From Cydia pomonella (Eukaryota > Arthropoda > Insecta > Lepidoptera > Tortricidae), in the NCBI RefSeq assembly GCF_033807575.1, contig NC_084711.1, forward strand, positions 10,726,001 through 10,790,000: a stretch of 64,000 nucleotides of DNA, in the 5' to 3' direction. Under the pieces are notes generated by a model, which had not been told where the DNA came from, made no database searches, and saw only the letters and a list, made by a program, of their open reading frames with translations. Positions 11,640 to 23,066 of the stretch are shown piece after piece. Within the stretch, counting starts at the first letter, position 1, and each line of letters starts with the position of its first letter. Both the position numbers and the translations under genes were made by a program.

Positions 11640-12165
11640 ATCATTACTTGTCTTGTCTCTTCCTTAATGTGCCGCTGTGTAGGTATATATTGTGCACATA
11701 TATTAGCGACTCGCGATCAATGCTATCGTAGGCCTTTTGGAAATCGACAAAGAGGATATGAAAATCCTGGGCATATTCCCACATCTTGTCCATTATCTGT
11801 TTAAGGAGGAATAACTGGGTCCACTGTGCCTCTGTTTCTTCGGAATCCACACTGGTAATCCCCTATGGTTTTTTTCAGCGTAGGGTTCTAGCCGCGACAG
11901 TAGGACATATGCCAGGATCTTGTAAGCAGTGGGAAGTAGGGCAATACCTCTATAGTTTGCACATAGCTTCCTGTCTCCTTTCTTATGTAGTGGGCATATG
12001 ACCCCAACATTCCATTCCCTTGGTTGACGTTCCTCCGACCAGATACGTTCAATGATTTGGAAGACTAACCCTGACCTCCATTCCCCCATACTTCCATACT
12101 TCACTATGCAACCCGTCGATACCAGGAGCTTTATTGTCAGGAGCCAGGAGATGGAAGATCTGTTG
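11640..12165 (-). mobile_element. LINE reverse-transcriptase fragment (RTE-like), frameshifted
   Basis: Reading down the minus strand, three frames together give RT palm motifs: NKAPGIDGLHSEVWKYG, VICPLHKKGDRKLCANYRGI with a following L-rich segment, then ILFVDFQKAYDSIDRESL. Frameshifts separate them, so it is a dead fragment. It abuts, head to head, the plus-strand fragment at 12143. Confidence 0.8.
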
Positions 12166-12452
12166 TCCGAGCCGAACATCATTAGAGAAACGAAAGCCGC
12201 CAGACTCCGATGGCTCGGGCACGTAGACCGGATGGGTGAGGATCGTGCAGTCTGGAAGGCGTACTCTGGAGTTCCAAATGGCCGAAGACCGTCTGGACGC
12301 CCTAGTTACCGCTGGAGAGATGAAATGCAAAAAGACCTTAGCGAGTTCGGCGCTGTCGACTGGACAGAAATGGCTTTGGACAGAGAAGCATGGCGGTCTT
12401 TGGTGTCGGAGGCCAAGATCCATTTCGGGTCGCTGTGCCACAGCAGTAAATA
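12143..12452 (+). mobile_element. LINE RT C-terminal fragment (RTE-like)
   Basis: An open frame carries the C-terminal signature found after the RT domain in RTE-type elements (RLRWLGHVDRMGEDRAVWKA, then GRPSYRWRDEMQKDL) and ends at TAA 12450-12452. There is no RT upstream on this strand, so it is a 5'-truncated insertion. Its junction with the minus-strand fragment falls near 12145-12165. Confidence 0.8.
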
Positions 12453-12603
12453 AGTTAGTATATCGTTGTCTACGAGTACTATTATTTATTTCATATAATA
12501 TACATATTGCCATAATATACATACATATACAACATACAAATCTGCTTTTAGATTAATATGAGTCTTAGTCAAAAGACCTTCCCAAAAGATGTCTTATCTC
12601 AGT

Positions 12604-12705
12604 TATCTTTGAGCTTGCCAAATCTTGAGAGGGAGAGAATTCCAAAGACGAATCGCGTGTATGGTGAAGGAGTTGGATATGGATCCGGAGCGATGGAACG
12701 GCACT
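12604..12705 (-). mobile_element. LINE RT C-terminal scrap
   Basis: The minus strand reads SFTIHAIRLWNSLPLKIW then a stop. This is the short conserved block near the C-terminus of many Jockey/CR1-type polymerases. Nothing else of the element is present. Confidence 0.6.
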
Positions 12706-13178
12706 GACAAAGTTATTTTTCTATTATTATGTTCATTTACAAACGGTGTTGAAAAGAAAGTGTCAAAATGTTAGTTTATTTTCTACACCTTAAAAAGATA
12801 AAAAAAACTTGTTTAATTGTTTGGAGATGTCAACAGTGCATACACATGAGTGTGCACACCGTGGGCGCTGCGGTCGCTGACCGATCAGTCAAGTATCGCA
12901 CTTCATCTAAGCGAACGATTTACATAACTTGACATATACGAACAGGTCCAAGATAAAATATGTTTCTGTATCCTAATTTATCATTTATTTTTACTTATAA
13001 CACTATTCCGATACCATTATTATTCAGGGTAATTATGCGATTGTTAATCAATAAATTAAACGAGTTAAAAGGCCCCTTCTACATAATTTCTCGAAATGTT
13101 TGATGCGAACAGTGATCTAATAAATCACCGGTGTACGAGCTTTGAGGACATTGACACGTCTCGGTCGGAAAACAACAG

Positions 13179-13699
13179 CATTTGCATACACAGAAGAGGC
13201 AGGTAGCGCGCACAAGCTGCCAGCTCTGGACCAGAGGTCATCGTCATTTCTCCCGAACCAGTTCAAGGTAGGTATTTGCTTCACACACCACCATCGATTA
13301 GGATTCCACCTTTTATTTTTAAACCTTCATATAAACTCGTTTTGGGCGACATAAAGTGGCCATAATTTTGGGTGTTCAAAATGTATCTCTTTCTCGAACG
13401 AAAATGCGCATTTTATTGCGATAAAAGCAAAAACTTACGTACCTAAGATCACCTGTAAGTGTTCTTTTAGGGTTTATATTTTTAGATTTTCATTAATATT
13501 GGGCTTATAAACCGTAATTATTTTGTACTTGTAATAGTAAGTAAACATTGTAAACAAATTGCATTAACAATTGACGTGAAGTGACAGAAATGACCTCAAG
13601 AATATTGTCAAGTGCAGAAAGGACGACACGGAAGGAAGGTCGAGGGATGTCGGTGCCAGCACCGCTGCGTGCTTGGCATACCCTGACCATTATTACTGA
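13179..13699 (+). CDS. Candidate last two exons of an unidentified gene
   Basis: Two short GC3-rich open segments join in phase. Exon A starts at an acceptor at 13178 or 13193 and ends at 13267 (AG|GTAGGT). Exon B is 13588-13699, after TGACAG, and ends in TGA. The joined C-terminus is basic and polar, contains SRNDLKNIVKCRKDD, and ends in ACLAYPDHYY. It looks like a cytoplasmic tail, but I do not recognise the family. No upstream exon was found. It may belong to a gene whose other exons lie far to the left, overlapping the chitinase-like locus. Chance open frames remain possible: another frame of each segment is also open. Confidence 0.3.
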
Positions 13700-14159
13700 G
13701 CATTCTAACATAATATATCCTTCTTATCGCCTTGGTGAGACTACATGTTTTTTAATTCGATTCAAATACTTCAAACTGTTATTTTGGACTTAAGTATTGT
13801 ATGTACCTAAACTTTTATTTGGATTAATATAGGTAAGTAATTATGGTATCTATGACCAGTATTATGACATAGATGTTGTCATATTTTGCTGTCAACGAAG
13901 TTGTAAATAATGCATCATTCTGTTTATTTTTATTTTGCTGTTATTGTTTATTATGGAGTTATACTATTATTAATAAAAAAATATTCAGTTATACTCGTGA
14001 TTAGTATACCACTTAAATGGAGTGGTATAATTTGTTGTGGTATTCGGAAATTCTATCCTAATCACGTTATGATCCACGAACATAATGCTGTATAAGTATT
14101 TGCTTCATGCCGTATGTGTAAGTTTGCTTCTAATCTTTAAACTTAAATTTGAACTTAAA

Positions 14160-14345
14160 GTTCCTGACATGTCATTCAGTTGAGATTCTTAGTACTTACA
14201 GGAGCTGATCTGATGATGCAGTCGGAAGGTAGCGGAACGAACTCTTCGATAGAAGAACACAAACACATCGAGTTCAGGCTCATTAGAAAGGTCTCGAGAA
14301 GTACTTGATAGATATGCATTTGAGAAGTACAGTCAGGAATAAAAT
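14160..14345 (+). repeat. Dispersed repeat containing GAGCTGATCTGATGATG
   Basis: The block GGAGCTGATCTGATGATGCA followed by CGGAAGGTAGC resembles part of the repeat at 27763-28020 (GAGCTGATCTGATGATGGAG). It is A/T-rich and noncoding. Confidence 0.5.
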
Positions 14346-14998
14346 TTAAAAAACTTGCTTAGGTATGTACCTACACATTTTACGTCATTAATAATAAATC
14401 GTTGCGGTTTACCATATTTTAATAGATGTTGATTACTCCTCCTTAATTATTATATTAATGAAAGATGAAGTGATAACGACCGCACGTAATAAGAGTGTAA
14501 ATATACGGTCCTGTTCTTGTATAAGTTCCCAGTCCTGGCATAATGTGTATATTTATGGAGTAGTCACGCAAGTCCTACTGCCCTACAATATCAGGTGGAT
14601 CGGTACGACTTTACAAACGGCGTACGTCGCGCATATGTAATGAGCCAAAGTAAATGCCGATGCATTTGATTGAAGGGAAATTTTGGCCGTCTTATTTTAG
14701 TTAGTACCCACCGAATTTCGATTTTAATTTAAATAAAATCATAAATTTAAGTTCTTAAGTGTGCCAATTTTTGCTTAAATAATTGTATGGCAATGGGGTT
14801 TAGGAGCGTGTTTTTTTACTCTTAATTAATCAAAATTTTTAAGAAGGAATTAATCTATTCTTTTGCGGTATTAATAACATCTTTTATGAAGGTCATCAGC
14901 GTGCGGCGATTAGAAAACAATTTACTGTACCGTCTCAAAATTGTTTATGTCTAGAAGCATCCTAAGATTCCTTATGTAATAAAAAAATAATCACTTAC

Positions 14999-15245
14999 CC
15001 AGAGAACCGTGTTCCACCCCATACCAGGGAGCTTAATTCATCAGCAGCTCTGAAAGTAAAAATTTTAGAATATTTACTGTCGGATCAAGAGGCTAATTTT
15101 TAAATATTGCATTGTATTGATTAGTTTCTTATCTACCTAGAATAAGGTTTTAGATGATAGATAAGTTTCCGCGAGAGCCTGCGTATGGGTCGCGGGCGGC
15201 GTGCGACTGAGCGGGCGGCGCGGGCGACTCTTAGTGTTAAATACT
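14999..15245 (-). promoter_or_regulatory. Candidate minus-strand promoter and two 5' exons
   Basis: Reading leftwards there is a TATTTAA box near 15240, then about 30 bp downstream an arthropod initiator TCAGT (15210-15206) in a GC-rich leader. A possible first donor is CTAG|GTAGAT near 15138. A 51-nt segment 15049-14999 is flanked by a strong acceptor (TTTTTACTTTCAG) and donor (GTAAGTGA). The nearest minus-strand gene downstream is the chitinase-like gene, whose first coding exon starts with an acceptor. Use as its 5' UTR is an inference. Confidence 0.3.
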
Positions 15246-15725
15246 CGGTGTCATCGCGCTTTACATCTCACACCCACACTCACCATATGTAATTTGGACG
15301 ATCCCCTGCATGTTTCTTTTTGGAAAATTATGAAATTATAATGTGATATTTGGGCATGGGATTCGCTGGTTATCATATTTGATAAAGATGCATTCGGCCT
15401 CAAAAGCGGCTGGAGACATTGTTTGGCATTGTTTTACTTTTCAAATTCACATTTGTAACCTACCGGGGCATGTTACTGCGACAAAGTACTACCTAGAATG
15501 TGCAGTGATTTCTGAAACTACTGCGCTTGAAAGGCATCTGACAAGTTAGGATTGAATAAAGGTATGATTAAATTAAGTATAATAAGTAGGTAGTTGTAGT
15601 AAGTAGGTATCTAAGTAATTGGGCGACCGGCGTGAATTTTCTTTTTCACGACACTTATTTACATACAATATACCTGTCTATATGTATTGAAATATTTTTT
15701 CTAGTAAGAGGAGGTCATAATAAAC

Positions 15726-15728
<3 letters not shown>

Positions 15729-15805
<77 letters not shown>
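15729..15805. repeat. (AT)n microsatellite
   Basis: About 77 bp of nearly pure AT dinucleotide, interrupted by one G. Confidence 0.97.
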
Positions 15806-15968
15806 AGAAGGTAGAGCCCGAGTGTCTGAGTGTGACAGTGACAAGATAGACGATAAAGGTGCAACCATCATATAACCACACACATTCGAACTTTCCCTTG
15901 ATTGATGGGACTAATGCCGAAGTCTTGTGCGAAAAACTTTTACACTTCGTAAATTCTGGTGATTGCTA

Positions 15969-16114
15969 ATGGTGGTCCCACACTGACTGTTGTATAACGA
16001 TATTATAACATCGTATGACAGAGACAGCGTGTTAGTATTGATATTGTTTTATTTTGTGTTCCTCGTCGCGCAATGTTATATAACATTTTATAACAGCCAG
16101 TGTGGGAGCACCAT
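15969..16114. repeat. Foldback MITE, about 146 bp
   Basis: The left end ATGGTGGTCCCACACTGACT and the right end AGCCAGTGTGGGAGCACCAT are inverted repeats. Complementarity continues for about 40 bp into TGTTGTATAAC / TTTTATAACA. No ORF. Confidence 0.8.
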
Positions 16115-16349
16115 AATAAAAATAATTGCATCTAATTATAAATCGTCTATGCTCACTGAAAACGGAGTCAGAATTATTGATCTACTCATGGTGAGATCTT
16201 TAGGTCCTCCCAGAAATGCACAAAATAAACGGACACTTATCTTGCTGGCGTGTGTGGGTGTATTTAATGATATGACCGCTTTGGTTGTGATATAAGTCTT
16301 ATGCGGTTAATAGTTTAAAGTTACCTTTATTTTTATGGCTCAATTTTTG

Positions 16350-16443
16350 TTGTCCCGGCATTTTTGTCACGGCTCATAGGAGCCTGGGGTCCACTTGGCA
16401 ACTAATCCCGAGAATTGGCGTAGGCTCTAGTTTTTACGAAATT
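16350..16443 (-). mobile_element. 5'-truncated SINE copy
   Basis: Minus-strand copy of the tail half of the SINE at 41341-41664 (TGTCCCGGCA, GGAGCCTGGGGTCCACTTGG, GAATTGGCGTAGGC). It lacks the tRNA-like head. Confidence 0.75.
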
Positions 16444-17269
16444 AATTACCAATTATTTTTCTCTTGTGTTACTGGATGTCCTCAAATAATTCTACAATAT
16501 TTTTATTTTTGGATACCGGGATCGTTTTTGTTGGATATAATTCGATGAGTTATAATCTTATTACATTCCCATGCTATAGAAATACAATTTTGAAGTCAAA
16601 TCTTAATCAAAGAAGAAATATTCGAAAAAAACGACGTCATAAAATACTATAGTAACGCAGGGGATTCGCAAAGTCCAGTTATTACCGTAATCATGTGTTT
16701 TTTGTCAAAAAACCTCTCTTATAATGAGCTCCTTAACTGTGGAAAATATCTATATCAATTTTAATGTGCTTTCAAATTTTTAATCCTATCTTATGATGAA
16801 ATCTAGATAACGTAACGCAAGAGAATTTCCGACTGTATGAAGAGCAAAAAGTAATTAAAACTCACATAATAGTAATTCTGACCTCGTTGCTGATATAAAA
16901 ATAATTTAATTTAATAAATTATCCATACGCCAATACTATTCACTAACACAAATTTGACAAAAAAATATTTCTAAAAACTTTTTTGAAACCTGTTCCAAAT
17001 TGGCCTCGTAAAAGTTGATTCGCCCTTGGAGCTCAAATTTTACATACAACGTATGCTCCTCTGCGGCGTCTGCCCCCCAACTCCCGACCCCCTAGGCCTC
17101 CAGCGATATCAACTTGCCTGCCCCCCCCCCCCCTCTAGTTCACTGGCTGGTTACGCCCTTGATGCCTGGTGATGGTAGAGAGCGATGGTGGTCATCCATA
17201 GGAACAGACGTCATACAAACGATTTTACTTACTAATAGATGACTGTTTAAAAGCGAATTACAAATGTCA

Positions 17270-17562
17270 TCTTCCTCGCGTTGTCCCGGCATTTTGCCAC
17301 GGCTCATGGGAGCCTGGGGTCCGCTAGGCAACTAATCCCAAGAATTGGCGTAGGCACTAGTTTTACGAAAGCGACTGCCATCTGACCTACCAACCCAGAG
17401 GATAAACTAAGCCTTATTGGGATTAGTCCGGTTTCCTCACGATGTTTTCCTTCACTGAAAAGTGACTGGTATATCAAATGATATTTCGTACATTAAGTGC
17501 CGAAAAACCCGCGACCTCCGGATTGCAAGTCGCACGCTCTCACCGCTAAGGCCACTAGCGCT
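17270..17562 (-). mobile_element. Near-complete tRNA-derived SINE
   Basis: On the minus strand it carries the head AGCGCTAGTGGCCTTAGCGG and the block GACTTGCAATCCGGAGGTCG, the body, and the tail ending CAACGCGAGGAAG. It is the most complete minus-strand copy of this family here. Confidence 0.85.
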
Positions 17563-17959
17563 TAAAGCCTATTACAAATATATAAATAAGTAATAAGTAA
17601 TGTTTTATTATTATTTTTTGGTAAGAAACTCATTCATATTTTATACCACCAGATGCTTACCGGTTTCCTTCATTGGATTAAGGGTTGTAATATTTATGCT
17701 TATTGGCTGTTTCGTAATTGATTACTCTGATATAGTCGACTTTTACGATTGTCTAACCTGTTCCCGTGCCGTAGGGAGGGACCTATAGGTGGTTAAATTA
17801 TTTTGATATGGCCCATCCGACACACGACACCAACAATTCGTAAACCGTCTAATAACTTAAAAGTTGAATTTAAATAATTTCCAAAAAGTGCCGTAAGTAG
17901 TTACCATCTTTTGACTAAGAGATTAGGCAGCTATTTAAAACTTAGATACCTATTTATAG

Positions 17960-18068
17960 TACATTGTGAAACGAGGGGGGGTAAGTGAAATTTTGGATAC
18001 GAGGGTGGTTTGAAGACGAAAGACCAGAGTTTGTAATATTCTTACCCCCCGGAGTTACACACAATGTT
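17960..18068. repeat. Short foldback repeat
   Basis: ACATTGTGAAACGAGGGGGG and CCCCCCGGAGTTACACACAATGT are imperfect inverted repeats enclosing about 65 bp. Noncoding. Confidence 0.55.
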
Positions 18069-18499
18069 TTTCATTACACTTGCGAATAAAAAACTACATT
18101 TTAAACGAAATAATTCTTAAATACGGTGACATATCAAATATTCGTCCGCCATTTTGTAATTTCTTGACAGGTTAGAATCGAGGGCACAGACCTTTTCGGC
18201 ATTCAGCCACGATTGAAAATTATGCAAAAATATTTTAAAGGCTGTTAAATGGATCAAATTATTTTATTTTAAACATAAACAAAAATATTAATTTATAAAC
18301 GTCAGTATTTTAAAAGTAAAGCTCATTTATGCTACATGATTTGTATGAATAAGTGACATAATTAAACAAAAACTATAACTCCTTAGGGAGTTATAGCTGT
18401 TTTTCACAATCCATCCTCCCTCCCGCGGGAACAAAATAGGCCTTTGTCGTTCAGTACACCTGCATGAAATAAGAACTTTTTCGAGCAAGTGTGACGAAA

Positions 18500-18960
18500 A
18501 AAATATTTTTCATTTCTCACGCTCTGAAAGTGGGTCGTTGTTTTTTTATGCAGTGTGCAGAAAGTGATACGTTTCTGCATTAGAGCATTATTTTACTTTC
18601 CCAGTTTGTTTTTTATTTTTAGGATAAGCAATTACAATTTGGTTTTAAATGGATTTGTTGGATAATTTCCATTCTGTTATTTAACTCCCCATTCCATAAA
18701 TAACGATACTTTTGTTATATAAATCCTAAATTGTTAATTGAAAGTAAATAAACTAAGTACTATGTAAGTTTATACCTAGTTTTTTTATACCTCTTGTATT
18801 TTACTTTCCTTGTGTTCAAAATGAAAACTAGAGTGTTTAACTCCGGTGAAAAGCACCATTTCATTCTCGGACTATTGGCGTTCGAACTCCAAACTACCTC
18901 GACAGAAATAAGTGCCTTTCATTCCTTGGTTAACAATCTACTATTGATACATTACATATC
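18500..18960 (+). repeat. Second copy of the dispersed repeat at 10127-10385
   Basis: Same ordered blocks (CTCACGCTCTGAAAGTGGGTCG, TTAGAGCATTATTTTACTTTCC, CTCCCCATTCCATAAATAACGATAC, CCTTGGTTAACAATCTACTATT), with about 170 bp of extra sequence before the last block. Confidence 0.75.
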
Positions 18961-20500
18961 AGGTAATTATTACCAAATTTAATACCAGTTATTTTGGTTT
19001 ATAAGTTCAGTGTTTGCGGTACTCATGTTAATCGGGATGGTTCGAGGTGAATGCTCGGACTTATTTATTTTGAAATGACATTTAAGTGATACGAATACCT
19101 ACTGCCATTGTTGAAGGAGCTTATTCATTTTAGGATTCACGGAACTTAAACATGAAATATACTTTGATACTTATAAATATTTAATATGTTTAAAAAATGC
19201 CTGGATATAATTAGATATCAGACCTACTTAAATACTAAATTGATATGGGCAGTAAATTTATATACCGTGGCTGTGATGTACATCGACAGGTAGTAAGAAA
19301 ATCTAAAGAAATCAAATCGATCGATCAAATCAGATGTCATATTCAACTGCAAGGGTTCCTTTACTAAAACTAAAGCAGGTATTTATATACCTATGTTGTT
19401 TGGTGCACGTACCTACACTTTTACAAATCGATCCGTATCGACACCGCGAACCCTGCTGCGGAGTTGTTTGCCAAATTCAGATAACCGTTGGTGCGAGTAG
19501 GTATCTGTCAAACGTTCTACAAAGAGTTTTCCAATTTTAATTATACATATATTTAATCTTTACAAAATGCGAACTTAATGCCATACGGTATTCTCTACCA
19601 GTCAACCTTTAGGCAAAGCAGATAAGTTGTAGGCAGTGCAAAAAACATGCGGTATAGATGATACAATTGTTTTTTATTTTTATTATCATTACTTAAAGTT
19701 CTCGTTCAGTACAGTACTTTCGTGTTGTAGAAATTAATATAATGTACCTACTGAGTGATGCTTTAACCCTTAAGCCCGTGTCCAAATATTGTTTCAAAAT
19801 TAAGAACTGTAGTTATGTCCTGAATATAGAGAGCCCTTTAATTTAATTAATGGGTTGTCAACGTGTTACTCTACGGGCCTATGAGGGTCACGCTTGTATC
19901 GTCTGTCATCGTGGTGGTATAGATGATAAAAGCGTAGCCATCATATCCCTCCTTGAATCTTCACTTTCTTGTAGTTGCGGATCTCGAGACAATTTATTAC
20001 ACTGGGCTGTAAGATGGCTGTAAGCCTTCGCCTACCCCACTAAGCATAGGTACCTATCATTACCATCCCTAACAGCCATTGGAAAACTCATTTAATTATA
20101 TACCATATTTCTAGCACAATAAACTCCAATTCAAACTGATTTTCAATGGCTGTTACGGCTGTATACCTAACTCGGCCGTCACTCAGATGAAAATTTCGTG
20201 CGACAATTTGCATTCATTCATTGACATTTAAGAAATCGTTAAGTTTTTTATCAAAGATTTCGATAAAGTTAAATGAACTCTGTTTTTTATTTCCGCAAAA
20301 TATATGGCTTTCTTAACATGATTTATCCTTTTGATATTTATCTTTGAATTCTTCCAAATAATTTAGGTTGATCTACAGACTATCATAAATAAGCTAAAGC
20401 GTAATTTTATACAATTAAACGATACACCACTTTGTAACTATCAAGTGCAACATTGAGTCTGGAATCCAGTCCAAATAAATTTCCGATGTATCGAAAATAA
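18960..20500. other. Noncoding AT-rich stretch
   Basis: I see no splice-supported exon and no strong repeat structure here. Confidence 0.5.
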
Positions 20501-20508
20501 ACACTCAC

Positions 20509-20660
20509 TTATTGCAAATAATATTACAACTCTCGATTTCCAGGAAACACAGGCTCACTTTTCACTACTCGTAGAGTATATGCCTCCGGGTTGCTTGCTG
20601 CCGGGCAGCGGGCAATAAAACACTTGCGCACTGTCCACTGCACTGGCTTGCTTTAATATA
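20509..20660 (-). promoter_or_regulatory. Candidate TATA promoter and first exon on the minus strand
   Basis: On the minus strand TATATTAA (20660-20653) is followed about 28 bp later by an initiator-like ACAGTGC around 20632. A GC-rich leader of about 120 nt then ends at a good donor AA|GTGAGTGT (last exon base 20509). No start codon with a long frame is present, so it would be a 5' UTR exon. The only minus-strand gene downstream in the window is the chitinase-like gene. The assignment is an inference. Confidence 0.3.
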
Positions 20661-23030
20661 AGAGGTAAGGAGTTCTCAACCGTTGGTTTATTTTAAGGAA
20701 CACATTAAAAAACTTCTGATTATGTGTTCAGTTTGAGCGTGAAATATGTTTCCTTGAAAACAGTTATGATTAAGTTACCTGAAAATACTTTGCCATGCGT
20801 TTCTTATTAGGAGTATTTCGAGCTGACCCCTTTATCTTTAAGTTAAATTAGCAAATATACTTACTATAATTTGGTGTAGGTATCTACTTAGTATTATTCC
20901 ACTATAGACGAAAATTAAAAATCCAGATTGGGGAATGTGATCCCTGTTGAGAAAGTCACTAAATAGATGGATAGGATGCAGTTATATTAAACTGCTTTGT
21001 AAAAAATACTCCGCAGAGATAAAAAAAAAAATAGATACATTAATATCACAACAATTTCCGCAAGTACTGAGTGTACGGTTGTCAACTTCTGACGGACTGC
21101 AATCCGTCACTGTTGAGCTCAAGAGACCCCATAGGTGACACTCGGACAACACTGGACAGTGCTGTTATTACAATTGTTTACAGTCAATTCGCAAAAAAAT
21201 ACTACTATAATTCAACTATCGATTATGCATTAAAAGTTACCAATCTAGGGATCAAGTTATACCAGAAGTTCTCCTAGACTCGAGTAATATACGTTGAAGC
21301 AGTTACATAAGTATCCAATTGTAAATCTAATTGCTAGGAGTTAAGGTCTACCATTGCTCTGTTAATTGTTTTGCTGTTAGTAGTGACCCCTGCGGGCGCT
21401 CTGTGCGCCACGGTCATTGCTATGCATGCGGTGTTCCTTCCTTTTGTGTTTCTCACTGGCATTGTTTCCCGGCACTAACTCACGCGGCGAGTAACTGTAA
21501 ACTGACTAAGTGGGCCCTGAAATTGGCATTGCCCTTGTTTTGAAGAGATGACCTGTACGTGTGACCTAGCGCCCAAGTTACGTCGGGGATGAGAAGAATT
21601 TAGTTAAAATCATCTTATTATTCAAGAGATAAATACTTAAGTAAAGTTCTCAATGCATCAGCCTAACGATCCAGCGAGGAAATGCTGCCAGCGTCTTCGG
21701 TACTATGCCGCAGGGGCCATTATTAGATTTGTTTTAGTTTATTTTTAATTTTATTTTAGTCATATTTTAGTTTTATTTTACTTATAGTTTTTATTTTATT
21801 ATTAAGTCTTTGATTTGATTTTTAAAATTCACTTCAGTAAAGTTTAAGAATAGTTAATAACTTAGTTTTAGCCTTAGATAATTTAATTTACTCCATAGAG
21901 AGTTAATTATAAAAAAGTATTTGGCTTCGGTTATTCAAAATCAATAGATGTACAAGTACAGTTTTTTAAATGGTTTCTTAGGTATGTCTAAATAATTTAA
22001 TGATTAAATTACTTAACAGCGTAGATAGCCATTAACGAATGATCAGTACCAATACTTCCAATCGATATTAAAAATACTCAAAACCTGATAAGGAAAATAT
22101 CTTCTTTAAACTCATTTAACGATCATAAAGCAATTACGGGCCGAGATAGCGGGGCGTAGCATTTGGCTCAATGTTAAGGCCATTGCTAGGACCTGCCCTT
22201 TGAAGATGGCCTAGAGGAAACCGGTCAGATTATTTACCTTTGCTAGGTGTTTTGTATGAAACAAGTGCTGAGCATATTTGTAGAGCGCGGGAGCCCGGGA
22301 GCATCCGAGCCAAGTTCAAGGCGGGCCGTTGGCATTTATTGGGCTATCCGTCAGACCCGGGCTCGGACGCCCACGTTGACTATTGGGATTCACATTTTGA
22401 CGTGTAATTAAATACAAAAGGTCCATTGTAATTCGATAGAGCGATGACAGGCAGTTTTTTATGCGAAACGAAAAACCTCCTCTGAGGTCGGTCGGGACTT
22501 CGGAAACAGGACTTGTTACGACACTTTGTGTAGGTACCTACCTACTTGTAAAGGCCGGTTTTATTTAGGACCTAAAACATATATGTTTAGATGTAATTGA
22601 AGACCCGTCTTAATATAATTATGGATAATGGATAAAGGCTATTAAGTCATTAAATCTTGGTTGAAACAAAGTTTTTTGTCGACAAATTAACTAAGCTTTT
22701 ACCTATGTCACTGTCACAAATTGTAATTTAAAAGTAACTATAATTTATAAGTAGGCATTTTTTATGCCAGTGTAAGACACTTTTGTATTAATGTTGATGC
22801 CGAAATTTATTTTTTCACCTATTAATAAAATAGCACCATACGTCTCAAAACCTGTCTTTAATTCTCAAATTACATCAACCATACTGATCTATGTTTCAAA
22901 GCTACTTGCTTTTATCGGCGTTATCGAACTGTTTACTTTCAATAAACATAAAACTGCCCGGCGGTCTGATAATAGAATCTGTTAACAGATCCATAGCGAG
23001 ATCAATAGTTCACTAGTACGTTGACGGTCG
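20661..23030. other. Intergenic stretch upstream of allantoinase copy 1
   Basis: Mostly AT-rich with a T-rich low-complexity patch (21720-21830) and a GC-rich patch with partial inverted repeats (22284-22380). A 70-codon Cys/His-containing frame at 21331-21543 has no splice support or recognised domain. No gene called. Confidence 0.45.
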
Positions 23031-23034
23031 TCGT

Positions 23035-23039
23035 TCAGT
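23035..23039 (+). promoter_or_regulatory. Arthropod initiator TCAGT for allantoinase copy 1
   Basis: TCAGT lies 28 bp before the ATG at 23067, the usual arthropod initiator pentamer. It would give a 5' UTR of about 30 nt. No TATA box was seen at the expected distance. Confidence 0.4.
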
Positions 23040-23066
23040 GCGCTTGTTACTTTTAATTAGCGAGCA

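Noticed and set aside
12052..12556. Stand-alone plus-strand genes suggested by 106- and 133-codon frames
   Set aside because: One is the LINE C-terminal fragment and the other is its shadow frame.
15632..15883. Open frames reading YIYIYI on both strands
   Set aside because: They are translations of the (AT)n microsatellite.
21331..21543. 70-codon Cys/His-containing frame
   Set aside because: No splice sites, promoter or recognised domain. The cysteine spacing does not fit a known zinc finger.
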